A stretch of DNA of 64,000 nucleotides from Roseovarius atlanticus. GTDB lineage: Bacteria > Pseudomonadota > Alphaproteobacteria > Rhodobacterales > Rhodobacteraceae. The DNA is taken from positions 124,001-188,000 of the forward strand of contig NZ_LAXJ01000016.1 of assembly GCF_001441615.1 (NCBI RefSeq). Direction: 5' to 3'. Shown one piece after another: positions 26,990 through 36,498 of this stretch (position 1 is the stretch's first letter; each line of letters opens with the position of its first letter). The notes beneath the pieces were generated by a model, which saw nothing but the letters and a program-made list of their open reading frames with translations, ran no database searches and was not told where the DNA came from. The translations under genes and the position numbers were made by a program.

Positions 26990-27685
26990 TCAGCATCCGG
27001 TCGCACGGAACACAACACCGACGGTACGCATCAGCAGGTGGATGTCTGTTTTGAACGACATCTCGTCGAGATATGAAAGGTCGAACTTCGCGCGATCTGC
27101 GAAAGTACAATGGTTCCGATCCGACACTTGCCACAGTCCGGTAATGCCAGGACGCATACGCGTATACATGTCCATTCTCGGATAAAGCTGATCTTGGCCT
27201 GTCATCATCGGACGGGGTCCGACCAACGACATATCTCCCTTGAGCACGTTCCAAAGCTGCGGAAGTTCGTCCATAGAGCTTTTGCGAAGAGCATGGCCGA
27301 TACGGGTGATCCGAGGATCGTGCGTCAGCTTCTGCTTGATGTCCCACTCTAAGCGCGCATCCGGGTTTGAAGCCAGGTAAGCCTCAAGCGTCGCATCCGC
27401 GTCTGGGACCATGGTGCGCAGCTTCATCATGAAGAAGATGCGGCCATCCTTGCCGATCCTCGACTGCCGATAAAACGGTTTGCGTCCGTCCAGAGCCACA
27501 GCCAATGCGAAAAGTGCTATTAGCGGTACAACGATGGGCAGCGACAGACCGACGAGCAGCACGTCGAAAACTCGCTTGAAAAAATGTTGATAAAATCCAA
27601 CCCGGCCTTCAAAAGACCTAACGACAAGGCCTTTGTCTGGACCTATACCTTTGGAAACGAAAGTGCTTTCAAATCTTACAGTCAT
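26990..27685 (-). CDS. exoY: Undecaprenyl-phosphate sugar-1-phosphate transferase (ExoY/WcaJ C-terminal type)
   Basis: Transfers the first sugar-1-phosphate to undecaprenyl phosphate, starting polysaccharide repeat synthesis at the inner membrane. The 231-residue form has one membrane helix (about 34-65) after KRVFDVLLVGLSLPIV, then the catalytic blocks FYRQSRIGKDGRIFFMMKLR, SSMDELPQLWNVLKGDMSLV and GPRP, and RPGITGLWQVS. The long N-terminal four-span domain of WbaP/WcaJ is missing, as in ExoY. It is adjacent to prsT, with an 877-bp non-coding region upstream. Confidence 0.92.
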   Translation of the reverse strand: MTVRFESTFVSKGIGPDKGLVVRSFEGRVGFYQHFFKRVFDVLLVGLSLPIVVPLIALFALAVALDGRKPFYRQSRIGKDGRIFFMMKLRTMVPDADATLEAYLASNPDARLEWDIKQKLTHDPRITRIGHALRKSSMDELPQLWNVLKGDMSLVGPRPMMTGQDQLYPRMDMYTRMRPGITGLWQVSDRNHCTFADRAKFDLSYLDEMSFKTDIHLLMRTVGVVFRATGC

Positions 27686-28562
27686 GACATTTTACGCCTA
27701 ATTGCTAGAGCTATGGATTAAGAACCGGAGAGCATCCGGAGAAATGATTTCTAATTGCCTAAAATAAAACACAATACCAACAACCTTCTGACTAAAATAC
27801 CGTTTGCGATTGAAAGTTCCCCTAGTGGAAGAGATTAACCCATGGCACGCGTCCGCCAAAGAAATTTACGCGTACGACGTGGGCTTTGCCTTCAAATTAA
27901 TCGATATACCCCCCTTTAAGCTTTTGAAATTTATACATTTTTCTTAAAATTTCCTAGGTGAACAATTGTCTAATTTTCAATCGATTGTTCGGAACTAAAC
28001 AACCCTTCAACACGCAAGGGTATCATCACGATTTAGGCTGGTAATCTAAGGTTGTACAGAGTAAGCGAATCACAGTTTTACTCGAGGTCACGTGCATGTT
28101 TCGGGTCGTGTGATCTGGTGTGGCAAAGTATAGGGCAAATATGTGCAAAAAACGGTTTTGGAGACATGGGACTTAAATCACTTAACTTCAAAAATCGGTG
28201 CAGCGCCTCGTCCGATAGGCAACTCTAATAAGTTCAATCCCGTTCCGTTGTAAGGCTGACATCGGTATCAATCCAGCCAACGCAAGTGGGACGCACATTT
28301 CGACATCGGGCTAGTGCGGACTACAAAAGCAGGGATTGTGCAACAGTATATATCCTTTTAAATAAAGGTATGCTTGCTTAATACACCGCAGCCGGCCCTG
28401 TCCTTCTCAAATGGGTCAACCTAGTTCTTGCAAGTCTAACAATTGTTCATATGGGCGGATCTCAAAAACGCATCCAATAGCAGGCAGTGATGCCTTAAAT
28501 AATTTATTAATATCACCAAGCTTCACGCGCAACGTCTGCGCGAAGAGGAGTAAGTTTGCGGT
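27686..28562. other. 877-bp AT-rich non-coding region
   Basis: No ORF over 60 codons with a plausible start is seen. The sequence is AT-rich with several T-runs. A 7-bp inverted repeat GAACAAT...ATTGTTC lies at 27960-27990. It separates two minus-strand genes and should contain the exoY promoter; the unusual length leaves room for regulatory RNA or binding sites. I find no tRNA or known riboswitch. Confidence 0.6.
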
Positions 28563-29216
28563 TCAGGCCGTCTCCAGGCGCTTGGTCTGTTTTCCGGAAA
28601 CCGCAGCCTTACGGCGACACATCAAAAGACCTCCAACCGCCGTGAGCAAGAGCAGACCCGACATTGGCAACGGCACGGCCGTCACCGTCAAGCTGCTGAA
28701 CGTTCCGGATAGCCCGGGATTCAGTGGGCGACCGAAAAAGAAACTGCTGTCTATGTCGAAAGAGGAAAGATTCAAAACCGTCGGCAGACTGCTTGCCGAA
28801 ACTGCGTTGGCGTCGGAACTGAAAAGGCGGATACCCATAATACCGTTATGTGCTCCGAGCGAAGCGTCGCCAAGATAGAGCAGCGAACTAAGCTCAACCA
28901 GCCAGTTGTCCACGCTCGAAGTTCTAAGGAGCGCATTGCGACGCACTGCGGATTCTTGGCCGCCGAAGCTTGCGCTCAAGCCAAGGATGCCGCTGGTGAA
29001 AATGCCAACATGGCCGGCAGGATGCACGTCCGGTGTATTCGTGTCGTATGTGAGGCTGAAGGTTGCGGAATCGCCGACTGATACCGTGTCTGAAAACGCC
29101 GACGAAACGTGCCCAATTTCGCCAACAAGATCAATCTGATAAACGGCAGCTTTTGACTGAGATGCTTGAAAGCTCATCAATCCGATTGCGACCGCAACTG
29201 TGTATAAAATTCTCAT
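28563..29216 (-). CDS. VPLPA-CTERM-like exosortase cargo protein
   Basis: A 217-residue secreted protein. A signal peptide (1-23) is followed by a beta-rich domain of unknown function, then a C-terminal sorting tail at 181-217: VPLPMSG, a hydrophobic helix LLLLTAVGGLLMC, and RRK. This is the tripartite VPLPA-CTERM arrangement, with Met instead of Ala at position five and an extra 14 residues after the basic cluster. Such tails are cut by exosortase XrtD, and an XrtD homologue lies about 4.4 kb away. GGGG precedes the ATG. The protein is likely exported to the cell surface; mature function unknown. Confidence 0.78.
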   Translation of the reverse strand: MRILYTVAVAIGLMSFQASQSKAAVYQIDLVGEIGHVSSAFSDTVSVGDSATFSLTYDTNTPDVHPAGHVGIFTSGILGLSASFGGQESAVRRNALLRTSSVDNWLVELSSLLYLGDASLGAHNGIMGIRLFSSDANAVSASSLPTVLNLSSFDIDSSFFFGRPLNPGLSGTFSSLTVTAVPLPMSGLLLLTAVGGLLMCRRKAAVSGKQTKRLETA

Positions 29217-29368
29217 AAAAACCCCAATAGTTTAAGAATGCATAATCAGAAACCACAAGATGCTTGTTTATACCTTCCCAGCATCGAAATAATCCCTCTA
29301 AAACACTTCCAAAGCAAGAAAAACTTTGTTCGGATCTGTCTCGCTCACCTTCTGATCCGGGTCCCGCA

Positions 29369-30229
29369 CTAACGGCCGCGCACCCATTCCCGGTTCGATC
29401 TTTTGAGCCGGACCACAAGGCTGACGCAGGAATATACCGTGAATCCAATGGGATCTGCGATAGCCAATCGTGCAAGCTCCCGCCAAGACAAGGGCTTTTT
29501 TCCCTCCTCCCTCAGCATCGAACCAAATTGTTCGGACAGTTCTTGCACACCTTCGTCCTGACGTTTTCGAACACGAACAAGATTCTGAAATCCCTCGATC
29601 ATAGGCCATTGATATTTGGCAGGTACTTCGATTCGCTCGTCTGGGTTGAATTGGCGGCGCGCATACGTGTCATCGGAGATTATATCAGGAAATTCGGCCC
29701 ACCGCCCCCGGCCTGCCCGATTGACCCCGTAAAGGCCGGCCCCCACCGCGCCGCCTGCGACAAACGGCAGCTTGGTCCAAAAACGCCCGTACTGCCGGGT
29801 GACCCAGCTGGATGCCGGCCCGACCCGCAAGCTGCCCGTGGCATATCGCGGCGCTTCTATGGACAACGCTTCCCGCAGTTGACCGAGAAGCGCGGGATCA
29901 CAGCGGATATCTGCATCGTGATAGACAATTAAGCACCCGGTTGCCGCTCTGTCCCCGACATTCAGCGCATTGATCTTTCCAGGCTCTTCAAGGTCGAGCA
30001 CTGTCAGCGTCCAGTTCCGCGCAGAAAAAGCCGCAGTATGCTCGCGTGCAAACGCGACGGTACGGTCGGTGCATGCATTTGCAACGACCAAAACCTCGAC
30101 CGGGCCGGCGGCTGCATCCTGCGCAGCCAGAGCCTTCAGGCAGTCATCTATATAGGGTTCCTCGTTGTTAGCCGGGATGATGACGCTGATGAGGTCGGTC
30201 GGGTCGTAGCTTTGGGCCTGCTGCGCCAT
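29369..30229 (-). CDS. Family 2 glycosyltransferase
   Basis: A 286-residue GT-A enzyme. The N-terminal block SVIIPANNEEPYIDDCLKAL binds nucleotide sugar, and YHDADIRCD provides the DxD metal site. A hydrophobic helix near residue 245-265 (ADPIGFTVYSCVSLVVRL) suggests membrane association. Acceptor and sugar cannot be deduced. It is upstream of the VPLPA protein on the same strand with a 152-bp gap, and divergent from the WecG-like gene. Confidence 0.88.
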   Translation of the reverse strand: MAQQAQSYDPTDLISVIIPANNEEPYIDDCLKALAAQDAAAGPVEVLVVANACTDRTVAFAREHTAAFSARNWTLTVLDLEEPGKINALNVGDRAATGCLIVYHDADIRCDPALLGQLREALSIEAPRYATGSLRVGPASSWVTRQYGRFWTKLPFVAGGAVGAGLYGVNRAGRGRWAEFPDIISDDTYARRQFNPDERIEVPAKYQWPMIEGFQNLVRVRKRQDEGVQELSEQFGSMLREEGKKPLSWRELARLAIADPIGFTVYSCVSLVVRLKRSNREWVRGR

Positions 30230-30418
30230 TTTTCGTAATTACCGAACACAAAGTAAGACAGTGTCGCCAAAGCTAGCGTCGCGCATCGCTGAAGGCCATG
30301 CCAAAAGTTCCGCCCAAACAGAGCACGCAGTGTTTTTCGTGCCATTGGGTGCGCTCTGGACAAGGCTGGCTTGCGTAAAGAAGAATGCGACGATAGCGCC
30401 GGCACTGGCCGACCCATA

Positions 30419-31222
30419 ATGCGAAACAAGACAATGCGGGACCTCATGCCTCTGGACGATTTGAAAGATCGGTACAATCCCATGAACCTCGTCAATGTGG
30501 CGACATGGCAGGAGTTGCTGGACGCCGTCGCTACGCGCCTTCGCGCCGGGCAAGGTTTTTCGGTGGCGACGCTCAATTTGGATCATGTGGTAAAGCTGCA
30601 TAACGAAGTTCGGTTCCAGGAGGCATATCAACAGCAGACCTATGTCGTCGCGGATGGCAATCCGATTGTCTGGCTTCGGCGACTGATGCGTCAACCAGTG
30701 GAACTGATCCCGGGTTCGGAGTTGGTACAGCCGCTGTGCGCGATGGCCGCGGAGATGAATGTGCCGGTTGCCCTGTTCGGGTCAACGGACGATACCCTAT
30801 CCCGTGCGGCCGACAGACTTGCTAATGCGCATGACGGTCTGCGCATTGTATTGTGTATCTCGCCTCCCATGGGATTTGACCCCGACTCCACTGCCGCCGA
30901 TGAGACGCTGCAACAGGTCGCATCCAGCGGCGCCGGCCTGTGTTTCGTCGCGATGGGCGCACCCAAGCAGGAGATATTCGCCGCCCGGGGTTGCGACATC
31001 GCCCCGGACTGCGGGTTCGTTTCGATCGGTGCAGGACTCGATTTCATCGCGGGCAGCCAACGGCGTGCTCCGAAATGGGTCCAACAGATCGCGATGGAGT
31101 GGTTGTGGCGCATGGCAAGCAATCCCGGCCGCCTTGCTCGCCGCTACGGCGCTTGTGCCGCGATCCTTCCGGGTCTCGCCTGGAAGGCCCTAAGTGCTGC
31201 TTCCGGCAACAAGCCGAAATAA
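30419..31222 (+). CDS. WecG/TagA/CpsF family glycosyltransferase
   Basis: Membrane-associated transferase that adds a sugar (ManNAc-type in characterised cases) to a lipid-linked primer. Blocks visible are TLNLDHVVKLHN (active-site Asp region), VADGNPIVWLRRL, LIPGSELVQPLC, and FVAMGAPKQEIFAARG, then GAGLDFIAGSQRRAPKWVQQ, which is the GAxxDfxaGxxkRAP motif. Several starts are possible (30371 TTG, 30419, 30434, 30446); I used ATG 30419 but none has a strong RBS. It is divergent from the family 2 glycosyltransferase. Confidence 0.9.
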   Translation: MRNKTMRDLMPLDDLKDRYNPMNLVNVATWQELLDAVATRLRAGQGFSVATLNLDHVVKLHNEVRFQEAYQQQTYVVADGNPIVWLRRLMRQPVELIPGSELVQPLCAMAAEMNVPVALFGSTDDTLSRAADRLANAHDGLRIVLCISPPMGFDPDSTAADETLQQVASSGAGLCFVAMGAPKQEIFAARGCDIAPDCGFVSIGAGLDFIAGSQRRAPKWVQQIAMEWLWRMASNPGRLARRYGACAAILPGLAWKALSAASGNKPK

Positions 31223-31275
31223 AAGCGCTTGGCGCCTCCATGCTCAATCCCTCGTCTCAGGTGAGACGCAACGCG

Positions 31276-32049
31276 TCAGTCGAGACTGCGCGCGACGGGC
31301 TTCTGACCGAGAAGGGCCTGAACGACCCGCTCTTTCTTTGATCGCGGAGGCAGGACCTGCGCGTTCTCGACAAAGAACGCACCCTGCAAATCACGTTCAT
31401 CCATCAGGGCGAGCGTGACGCCCCACTGCGCCGCCTTCTCTGGCGGCAGTCCGTCGGGCAAGCCCATTTCGGTCTGCAGCGCGCCCGGCACCCAGTCGGT
31501 AAAGACGATGTTGGGGAACCGGTCGCCGATTTCGGCAACGAGAACTTTGGTCAGCACCCTCTGCGCGCCTTTCGAAACCGAGTAGGCCGCAGCAAAGGGG
31601 ATCGGGGCCTGATCCGCGAAAGTGACCACATTGATCACACGACCAAACCCGAGGTCCATCATCACGGGCAGCACATTGTGGCAGGCGAAGAAGCTGCCGC
31701 CGAGGTTTATATTGATCGTGTCCATGAAGCTGGCCGGCGTTTCGTCAAGGATATCGCGGCGCGGATAGACGGCGGCATTGTTGATCAAGATCGTTACAGG
31801 GCCGAGTTGGTTCTTGATCTGCGCAAAGGCAGCTTTGACTTGCTCAGGGTCGGCTATATTTGCGGTCACCGGAAGAAAGCGGCCGTCGCTTTCGGAGGCA
31901 AGGCTCGACAGCACGTCGGTCGACCTGACGATCCCCGCCACCCGCATACCACGGTCCAGAAAGCCTTTGACCAACTGTAGTCCCAAGCCCCGGCTTGCGC
32001 CGGTCACGACAGCCACACCATCGCGCAGCGCAGTCACGGTTTCAGTCAT
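31276..32049 (-). CDS. Short-chain dehydrogenase/reductase
   Basis: A 257-residue classical SDR. It has the cofactor motif VVTGASRGLGLQL (15-27), NNAA (89-92), and catalytic Tyr and Lys in YSVSKG. In place of the typical Ser, the region FGRVINVVTFADQAP carries Thr, a known variation. It overlaps the GMC oxidoreductase start-to-stop by 8 bp, and is the last gene of the exosortase operon. Substrate not known; a sugar or lipid alcohol would suit the context. Confidence 0.9.
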   Translation of the reverse strand: MTETVTALRDGVAVVTGASRGLGLQLVKGFLDRGMRVAGIVRSTDVLSSLASESDGRFLPVTANIADPEQVKAAFAQIKNQLGPVTILINNAAVYPRRDILDETPASFMDTININLGGSFFACHNVLPVMMDLGFGRVINVVTFADQAPIPFAAAYSVSKGAQRVLTKVLVAEIGDRFPNIVFTDWVPGALQTEMGLPDGLPPEKAAQWGVTLALMDERDLQGAFFVENAQVLPPRSKKERVVQALLGQKPVARSLD

Positions 32050-33631
32050 TTTGCTGATTTGCCTCCTTCAGACGGTCGGATACGATTTCAGCGACGCGCA
32101 GCGAATTTGCCCCTATCGTCAAGCTCGGATTCACGCCCGTCGAGGTCGGCATAAAGGACGCATCCGCAACATAAAGATTTGCAAGATCGTGGGATCGGCA
32201 GGACCGATCGAGAACGGATGATTTCGGATCGTCGCCGAAGCGCAGCGTGCCCATCGGATGACCGTAGTTGATCTGTGGCCCCTTGGTGAGATGGAAAAGC
32301 CGCATGCCTTTCATCGCCTTGCGGATCGCTGATCGATAAAGGCGCCGGCGGTGATGCAGCTCCTCGGGGATTTCGTAGTGAAAAACCGGAACATCGGGGT
32401 CATCCGGATCGAAAATAACGCGATTCTCGTAGCGGGGCAGGTCTTCGACCATTCCGGCAAAGATCTTGGCGTTGCCGAAGTATCTGCAGGCAACCGCCGC
32501 CAGCACGTTCAGACCGTTGTGCACAAGTTTCAGCTTGGGAAAGCGCGAGCGCTCGTAAAGCTGCTTGATATGCATGGCGACGATTCCGTAGGTCGCGTCG
32601 ACACCGAGCGATTGTACCATGCCGAACCGGTCGCCATTGCGAGAGTAGAGATCTCGAAATGCAATCGATTTTGAGGGACCGTCGCCCGGAACCGATTTCT
32701 TCGGCCAGATCGCGAAGTACTCGTCCAAGTGAAACATTAGCCCGCGCCCCACCCAGCCGCTGGAATTGGCGATGGCGCGTTTCGACGACGCGGCAGATGC
32801 AAGCAGCAGTCGAGGCGAGTTCAAAGCGCCCGCGGCGAGGATATATATGCGGGCGCGGAGATGCAGTCGTACACCCTGTCGATCGCAGACAAGTCTTGAA
32901 ACATACCCCTTATCTTCTTGGATCTCACGTACATCGCACAGGTCCAGAATGTCCGCAAGGCCGGTTTCCAGGGCCGGCTCGACACCGGCAGACCGGCCAT
33001 CCTTCTTGCAAGACTTGGGACACTTCCTGCCGACGCATTGCAGGCATCCTTCAACATTTCCGATCGCAGAATGCAGGCGGTAAGGATGCAACCCGCCGTC
33101 GCGGAAACTTGCCAAAAGGTTTGCGTCGCCCTCTGACAGTGGCGGTGGCGGCGCAAGCGGGCCCGGATCCTCCCGCGACAACGGATCAGGCGTGCCGGAG
33201 ATCCCAAGCAGGCGTTGAGCGTCATCAAAGTAAGGCTGGAACGCATCGTAGCTTACCGGCCAGCCACCGGTCGGATGCGGATGACCAGGCGTTGCTTCAA
33301 GATCGTGACGCTCCGGTCGCTCTAGCGACCCAGCGTAAAACACTGATGACCCCCCAACTCCGGCACCGATCGGCGCGTAGAAATTCAGCGTCTGCCCCTC
33401 TACAACGGCGCGCACTGGGACAGGCCAGTACCCGCGCACAAGTCTCGCCGCAGGATCGGTCACGTCGTCGGCAAGTCCCTGGCCTTCGTGACGATGGCCC
33501 CTGGGCCCTTTCTCGACAAAGAGCACACGGTGTCCCTTCTCTGCCAAGCGCCGGCCGACCAGGCCACCTCCCATGCCGGCACCGATTACGATCACATCCC
33601 AAATCCGGTTTTCGGCATCCAGAGTCTGCAT
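32042..33631 (-). CDS. GMC-family FAD oxidoreductase
   Basis: A 529-residue flavoprotein. FAD is bound by VIGAGMGGGLVGRRLAEKG at the start; the C-terminus has LYVADASFMPTSTGVNPSLT, typical of glucose-methanol-choline enzymes. A cluster CLQCVGRKCPKSCKKDG (C-x2-C-x4-C-x3-C) near residue 200 is seen in some dehydrogenases of this family. AGGA lies upstream of ATG 33631, 9 bp after the xrtD stop. Its likely reaction is oxidation of an alcohol or sugar; linkage to the exosortase may reflect modification of the surface polymer or anchor, an inference. Confidence 0.9.
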   Translation of the reverse strand: MQTLDAENRIWDVIVIGAGMGGGLVGRRLAEKGHRVLFVEKGPRGHRHEGQGLADDVTDPAARLVRGYWPVPVRAVVEGQTLNFYAPIGAGVGGSSVFYAGSLERPERHDLEATPGHPHPTGGWPVSYDAFQPYFDDAQRLLGISGTPDPLSREDPGPLAPPPPLSEGDANLLASFRDGGLHPYRLHSAIGNVEGCLQCVGRKCPKSCKKDGRSAGVEPALETGLADILDLCDVREIQEDKGYVSRLVCDRQGVRLHLRARIYILAAGALNSPRLLLASAASSKRAIANSSGWVGRGLMFHLDEYFAIWPKKSVPGDGPSKSIAFRDLYSRNGDRFGMVQSLGVDATYGIVAMHIKQLYERSRFPKLKLVHNGLNVLAAVACRYFGNAKIFAGMVEDLPRYENRVIFDPDDPDVPVFHYEIPEELHHRRRLYRSAIRKAMKGMRLFHLTKGPQINYGHPMGTLRFGDDPKSSVLDRSCRSHDLANLYVADASFMPTSTGVNPSLTIGANSLRVAEIVSDRLKEANQQND

Positions 33632-33640
33632 AAGTGTCCT

Positions 33641-35281
33641 TCAGGAGCGGCTTTCGGACACATGGCCCGCAGTTGGACCGTGACCGGGTATGAAACGCGG
33701 CAGGGTCTTGAGAACGGCCCCAAGACTGTCCTTCAAACGCGCCTCGGCCGCGGCAACGTCTTCACCAGACTGAATCGGAGTAAGCAGACGAACGATGGCG
33801 CTGTCGTTTCGACCATGGCGGATTTTGCTTTGCAGAAGGCGAAACTTGGCGTCGAGGACCGATGCTGTGCGCAAGCCCTGCTGGTCATACCAGTAATAGA
33901 CCAACATACGCTCCATTCCCTTCTGGATGATCGCCCTGTTCAGTGTGAACGACGCCGCGCTGTCGCCGGTGTCTATCGGGGCCACGATGCTGTTCAGGTT
34001 CGCGATTTCCCAGCCGCCACCGGGCAGGCAGACCTCGGGTGAGTGCACCCCGCCGCGATTCTGATTCTCATACCAGGCAATGAAAAGCTCGACCGGAACA
34101 GAGTGCTCTGCCCGTTCCAACCGCACAGAGAGATAATCGTCCGCGGCCAGAACCGCCTCGGTTTCGGGATCCAAGCTGGAATGTGGCCCGCGACGCCAGT
34201 CCTCAAGCTCCGTCGGAAAAACCACGAACTGATACCGGTCCGCAATAACGGTCGGACGGGCGGGCAGGCTTTCCGAAAAGAGCGCGCCAACGGCCGTCAA
34301 CAGTCCGGCGCCGATCAGGGCGGCAGAAGGATGGAGGAACTTAGCTCGCCTCACCTGCGTCCAGAGACCGTTGGTCTCAAGGTCCAGCACGTCGACCAGA
34401 CGCCGCCGCTGCGGATGCAGGCGTACCAGTATAACGGCCAGCACGAAGAGCAAGAGCACACAGGACATGAAGATCACCCAGCCTTCGAAGAAATGCGCGA
34501 AGCCTTCGACATGAGCGACCCCGTATTCGTTCACGACCACCGCAGCGATCGCAATGCGCAGCGCATTCATGAAGATCGTGATCGGCGCGGCCGCGAGCAA
34601 AAGCACGGCCTTATGCCAAAACGGCCCCTGGTAGAGGGCTGCAAAGATGTAGGAAAAGCTGAGGATCGGAAAAAGATAGCGCAGCCCGGAACACGCCTCT
34701 GCGACATGTAGCTTGTACACTCCGAGATCGATGATGTTGCCGTCCAGAAAGACCGAAATATCCAATAGCCGGACTAAAAAGACGCCGAGTTCGGAAGAGA
34801 TGCCCTGCAGATAAGTCGAGACCGCATAATAGAGCGCACCCGGCAACGGCAGCATGAAAACCAGATGAAGGACCGAGGGCCAAAATTGCTTGCCGGTGTC
34901 CCAGCCGAAACAGATCAGGATGATCGCCCCGATCCATAGGATCAGCCCGTAGGCGACTATGTCATCGATATCGATCAGACGGCCAACCGCTCCAAAGGCC
35001 AGCGCCACCACCAAGAGAACGACGCCCGGCCAGACCCGATCCGGAGGCCCAGCTTGCGTCGGAACGGATTTGAGATGCCGCAGGAACAGAAGCGCTGACA
35101 AGATCGGTATCAGTGGACCATGGCTGTATTCCGGAAGCTTCCAAACCTCGATCAGTCCGGCAATGCCAGTCCAGAAAAACGCCGCTGTTGCGAGCGTAGC
35201 GAAAACCAGCCAGATGCCACCCCACTTCGGCGAGTCCGTGTCAGGTGTCACGTCATGCCGCGCTGCCGGTATCTCCGTCAT
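33641..35281 (-). CDS. xrtD: Exosortase XrtD-like with EpsI domain
   Basis: Inner-membrane transpeptidase that cuts C-terminal sorting tails and passes the protein on to an anchor. Counting from ATG 35281, the catalytic triad candidates are Cys197 (EACSGLRYLFPIL), Arg242 (NALRIA) and His263 (HFFEGWVIF), amid eight or more membrane spans. The C-terminal EpsI domain (about 325-520) has HSPEVCLPGGGW. Fused exosortase plus EpsI of about 550 residues, with a VPLPA-type cargo nearby, points to XrtD; XrtA has a similar layout and is the alternative. A GTG at 35293 is a possible earlier start. First gene of an operon with GMC oxidoreductase and SDR. Confidence 0.88.
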   Translation of the reverse strand: MTEIPAARHDVTPDTDSPKWGGIWLVFATLATAAFFWTGIAGLIEVWKLPEYSHGPLIPILSALLFLRHLKSVPTQAGPPDRVWPGVVLLVVALAFGAVGRLIDIDDIVAYGLILWIGAIILICFGWDTGKQFWPSVLHLVFMLPLPGALYYAVSTYLQGISSELGVFLVRLLDISVFLDGNIIDLGVYKLHVAEACSGLRYLFPILSFSYIFAALYQGPFWHKAVLLLAAAPITIFMNALRIAIAAVVVNEYGVAHVEGFAHFFEGWVIFMSCVLLLFVLAVILVRLHPQRRRLVDVLDLETNGLWTQVRRAKFLHPSAALIGAGLLTAVGALFSESLPARPTVIADRYQFVVFPTELEDWRRGPHSSLDPETEAVLAADDYLSVRLERAEHSVPVELFIAWYENQNRGGVHSPEVCLPGGGWEIANLNSIVAPIDTGDSAASFTLNRAIIQKGMERMLVYYWYDQQGLRTASVLDAKFRLLQSKIRHGRNDSAIVRLLTPIQSGEDVAAAEARLKDSLGAVLKTLPRFIPGHGPTAGHVSESRS

Positions 35282-35444
35282 GTGAAATCGCACTCGCAGG
35301 TCTCAAACGCATGGCCGCACTCGGCGGGAAAAGTTACTGGCGCATACTAGTAAGATTTTGCAGAGAAAAGCGATTCAAAAAAATGGGGTGACCCGCCGCA
35401 TCGACAGCGTAGGACTTGCACAGATCCGGTTTGCGTGATCCGCT

Positions 35445-36182
35445 TCAGGCCCTGCGGCGTTTCGTGAACACTGTCGCGCCTGCCTGGTTTTCCGAAGCGC
35501 CGGCCCTTTGAAAACCGCTACGTGCGAGCGCCCTTGCAGAGGCGGCGTTGCCATCATCGACGACCGCAAAGATATCGTTCAGAGCTGGGTACTGCAGGAA
35601 TGCTTGTTCGGAGAACCGTGCAATCGCCTCTTTGGCGATGCCACGGCGCCAATAGCGTCTTCCGACCCAGTAGCTGAGTTCGGCCGTATCGGCTCTGTCC
35701 CTCGCAACTTTCGTATCAAAGGCCAACCGCACTTGTCCGACCGGGTCGCCGTCGAACTCGATTGCGCGCACATCGTGATGCTGACCTTCAATGGATATGT
35801 CAATCAGGGTCCTGGCCGTCTCGGTGTCGAGAGGGTCTGGATAGTCCTCGGGAAGGTGAGCCCAGATTTCTGGATCGTCCAGAAGCGCTCTGTAGACCGG
35901 CAAGTCTTCTTGCCGCCACCGGCGGAATGTACATGCGACGGGTCCCACGACGGAGGCGGGCTGTTTGTCCCGAGTTGAACGGGCGGTCATCAAAGCCTCT
36001 TCGCCTTCCTCACAATCGAGGGTCACCCATCCTTGCTGCACAGGGTCGAAGGCCAAGGCGATGGCGTTCTGTCGGCAAAAGACCAGTTCATCCCGCGACA
36101 ATGTTCCGTCAAACCGCAAGCGCTGCGGGTTGAAGGGTTTTCCAACTGGTACTTGATGCAATTTGACTTCGTTCTTGATCAT
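35445..36182 (-). CDS. GNAT-family N-acetyltransferase with N-terminal extension
   Basis: A 245-residue protein. The first 85 residues have no clear family match; the rest is a RimJ/RimL-like GNAT domain: TFRRWRQEDLPVYRALLDD, then ELSYWVGRRYWRRGIAKEAI, which holds the acetyl-CoA binding loop (RRGIAKEA). ATG at 36182 is preceded by GAGG at 8 nt. The acceptor is unknown. It lies between xrtD and the flippase gene on the same strand and is probably its own unit. Confidence 0.82.
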   Translation of the reverse strand: MIKNEVKLHQVPVGKPFNPQRLRFDGTLSRDELVFCRQNAIALAFDPVQQGWVTLDCEEGEEALMTARSTRDKQPASVVGPVACTFRRWRQEDLPVYRALLDDPEIWAHLPEDYPDPLDTETARTLIDISIEGQHHDVRAIEFDGDPVGQVRLAFDTKVARDRADTAELSYWVGRRYWRRGIAKEAIARFSEQAFLQYPALNDIFAVVDDGNAASARALARSGFQRAGASENQAGATVFTKRRRA

Positions 36183-36498
36183 AAAGTCTGCCTCTTGTGA
36201 TGCGCCGAAAAAACTAGTTGAGCTCAGAATTCCAGTTATCAAACGAGTTTACGAAGGTATCGAGAAACAAGATTGCTTCACACATCCGAGACACAATGCA
36301 AATTTTTGTGATGGGCAGGATTTTGCGGGTCTTTTCCGGCTTGCTGTGCTTCGAAAAAGCGCAGTTTAAACCCTGTTATCTCGCGTAGCATTCTGTGGAA
36401 GACGTTCCAGCTGTTTTTTGGAGGCTTGGTGCCAGATACTTGACCTGCGTGGCGAAGTCCGTACTTGGGCGAATGAAAGTTAACGCATATGGCCCGCA

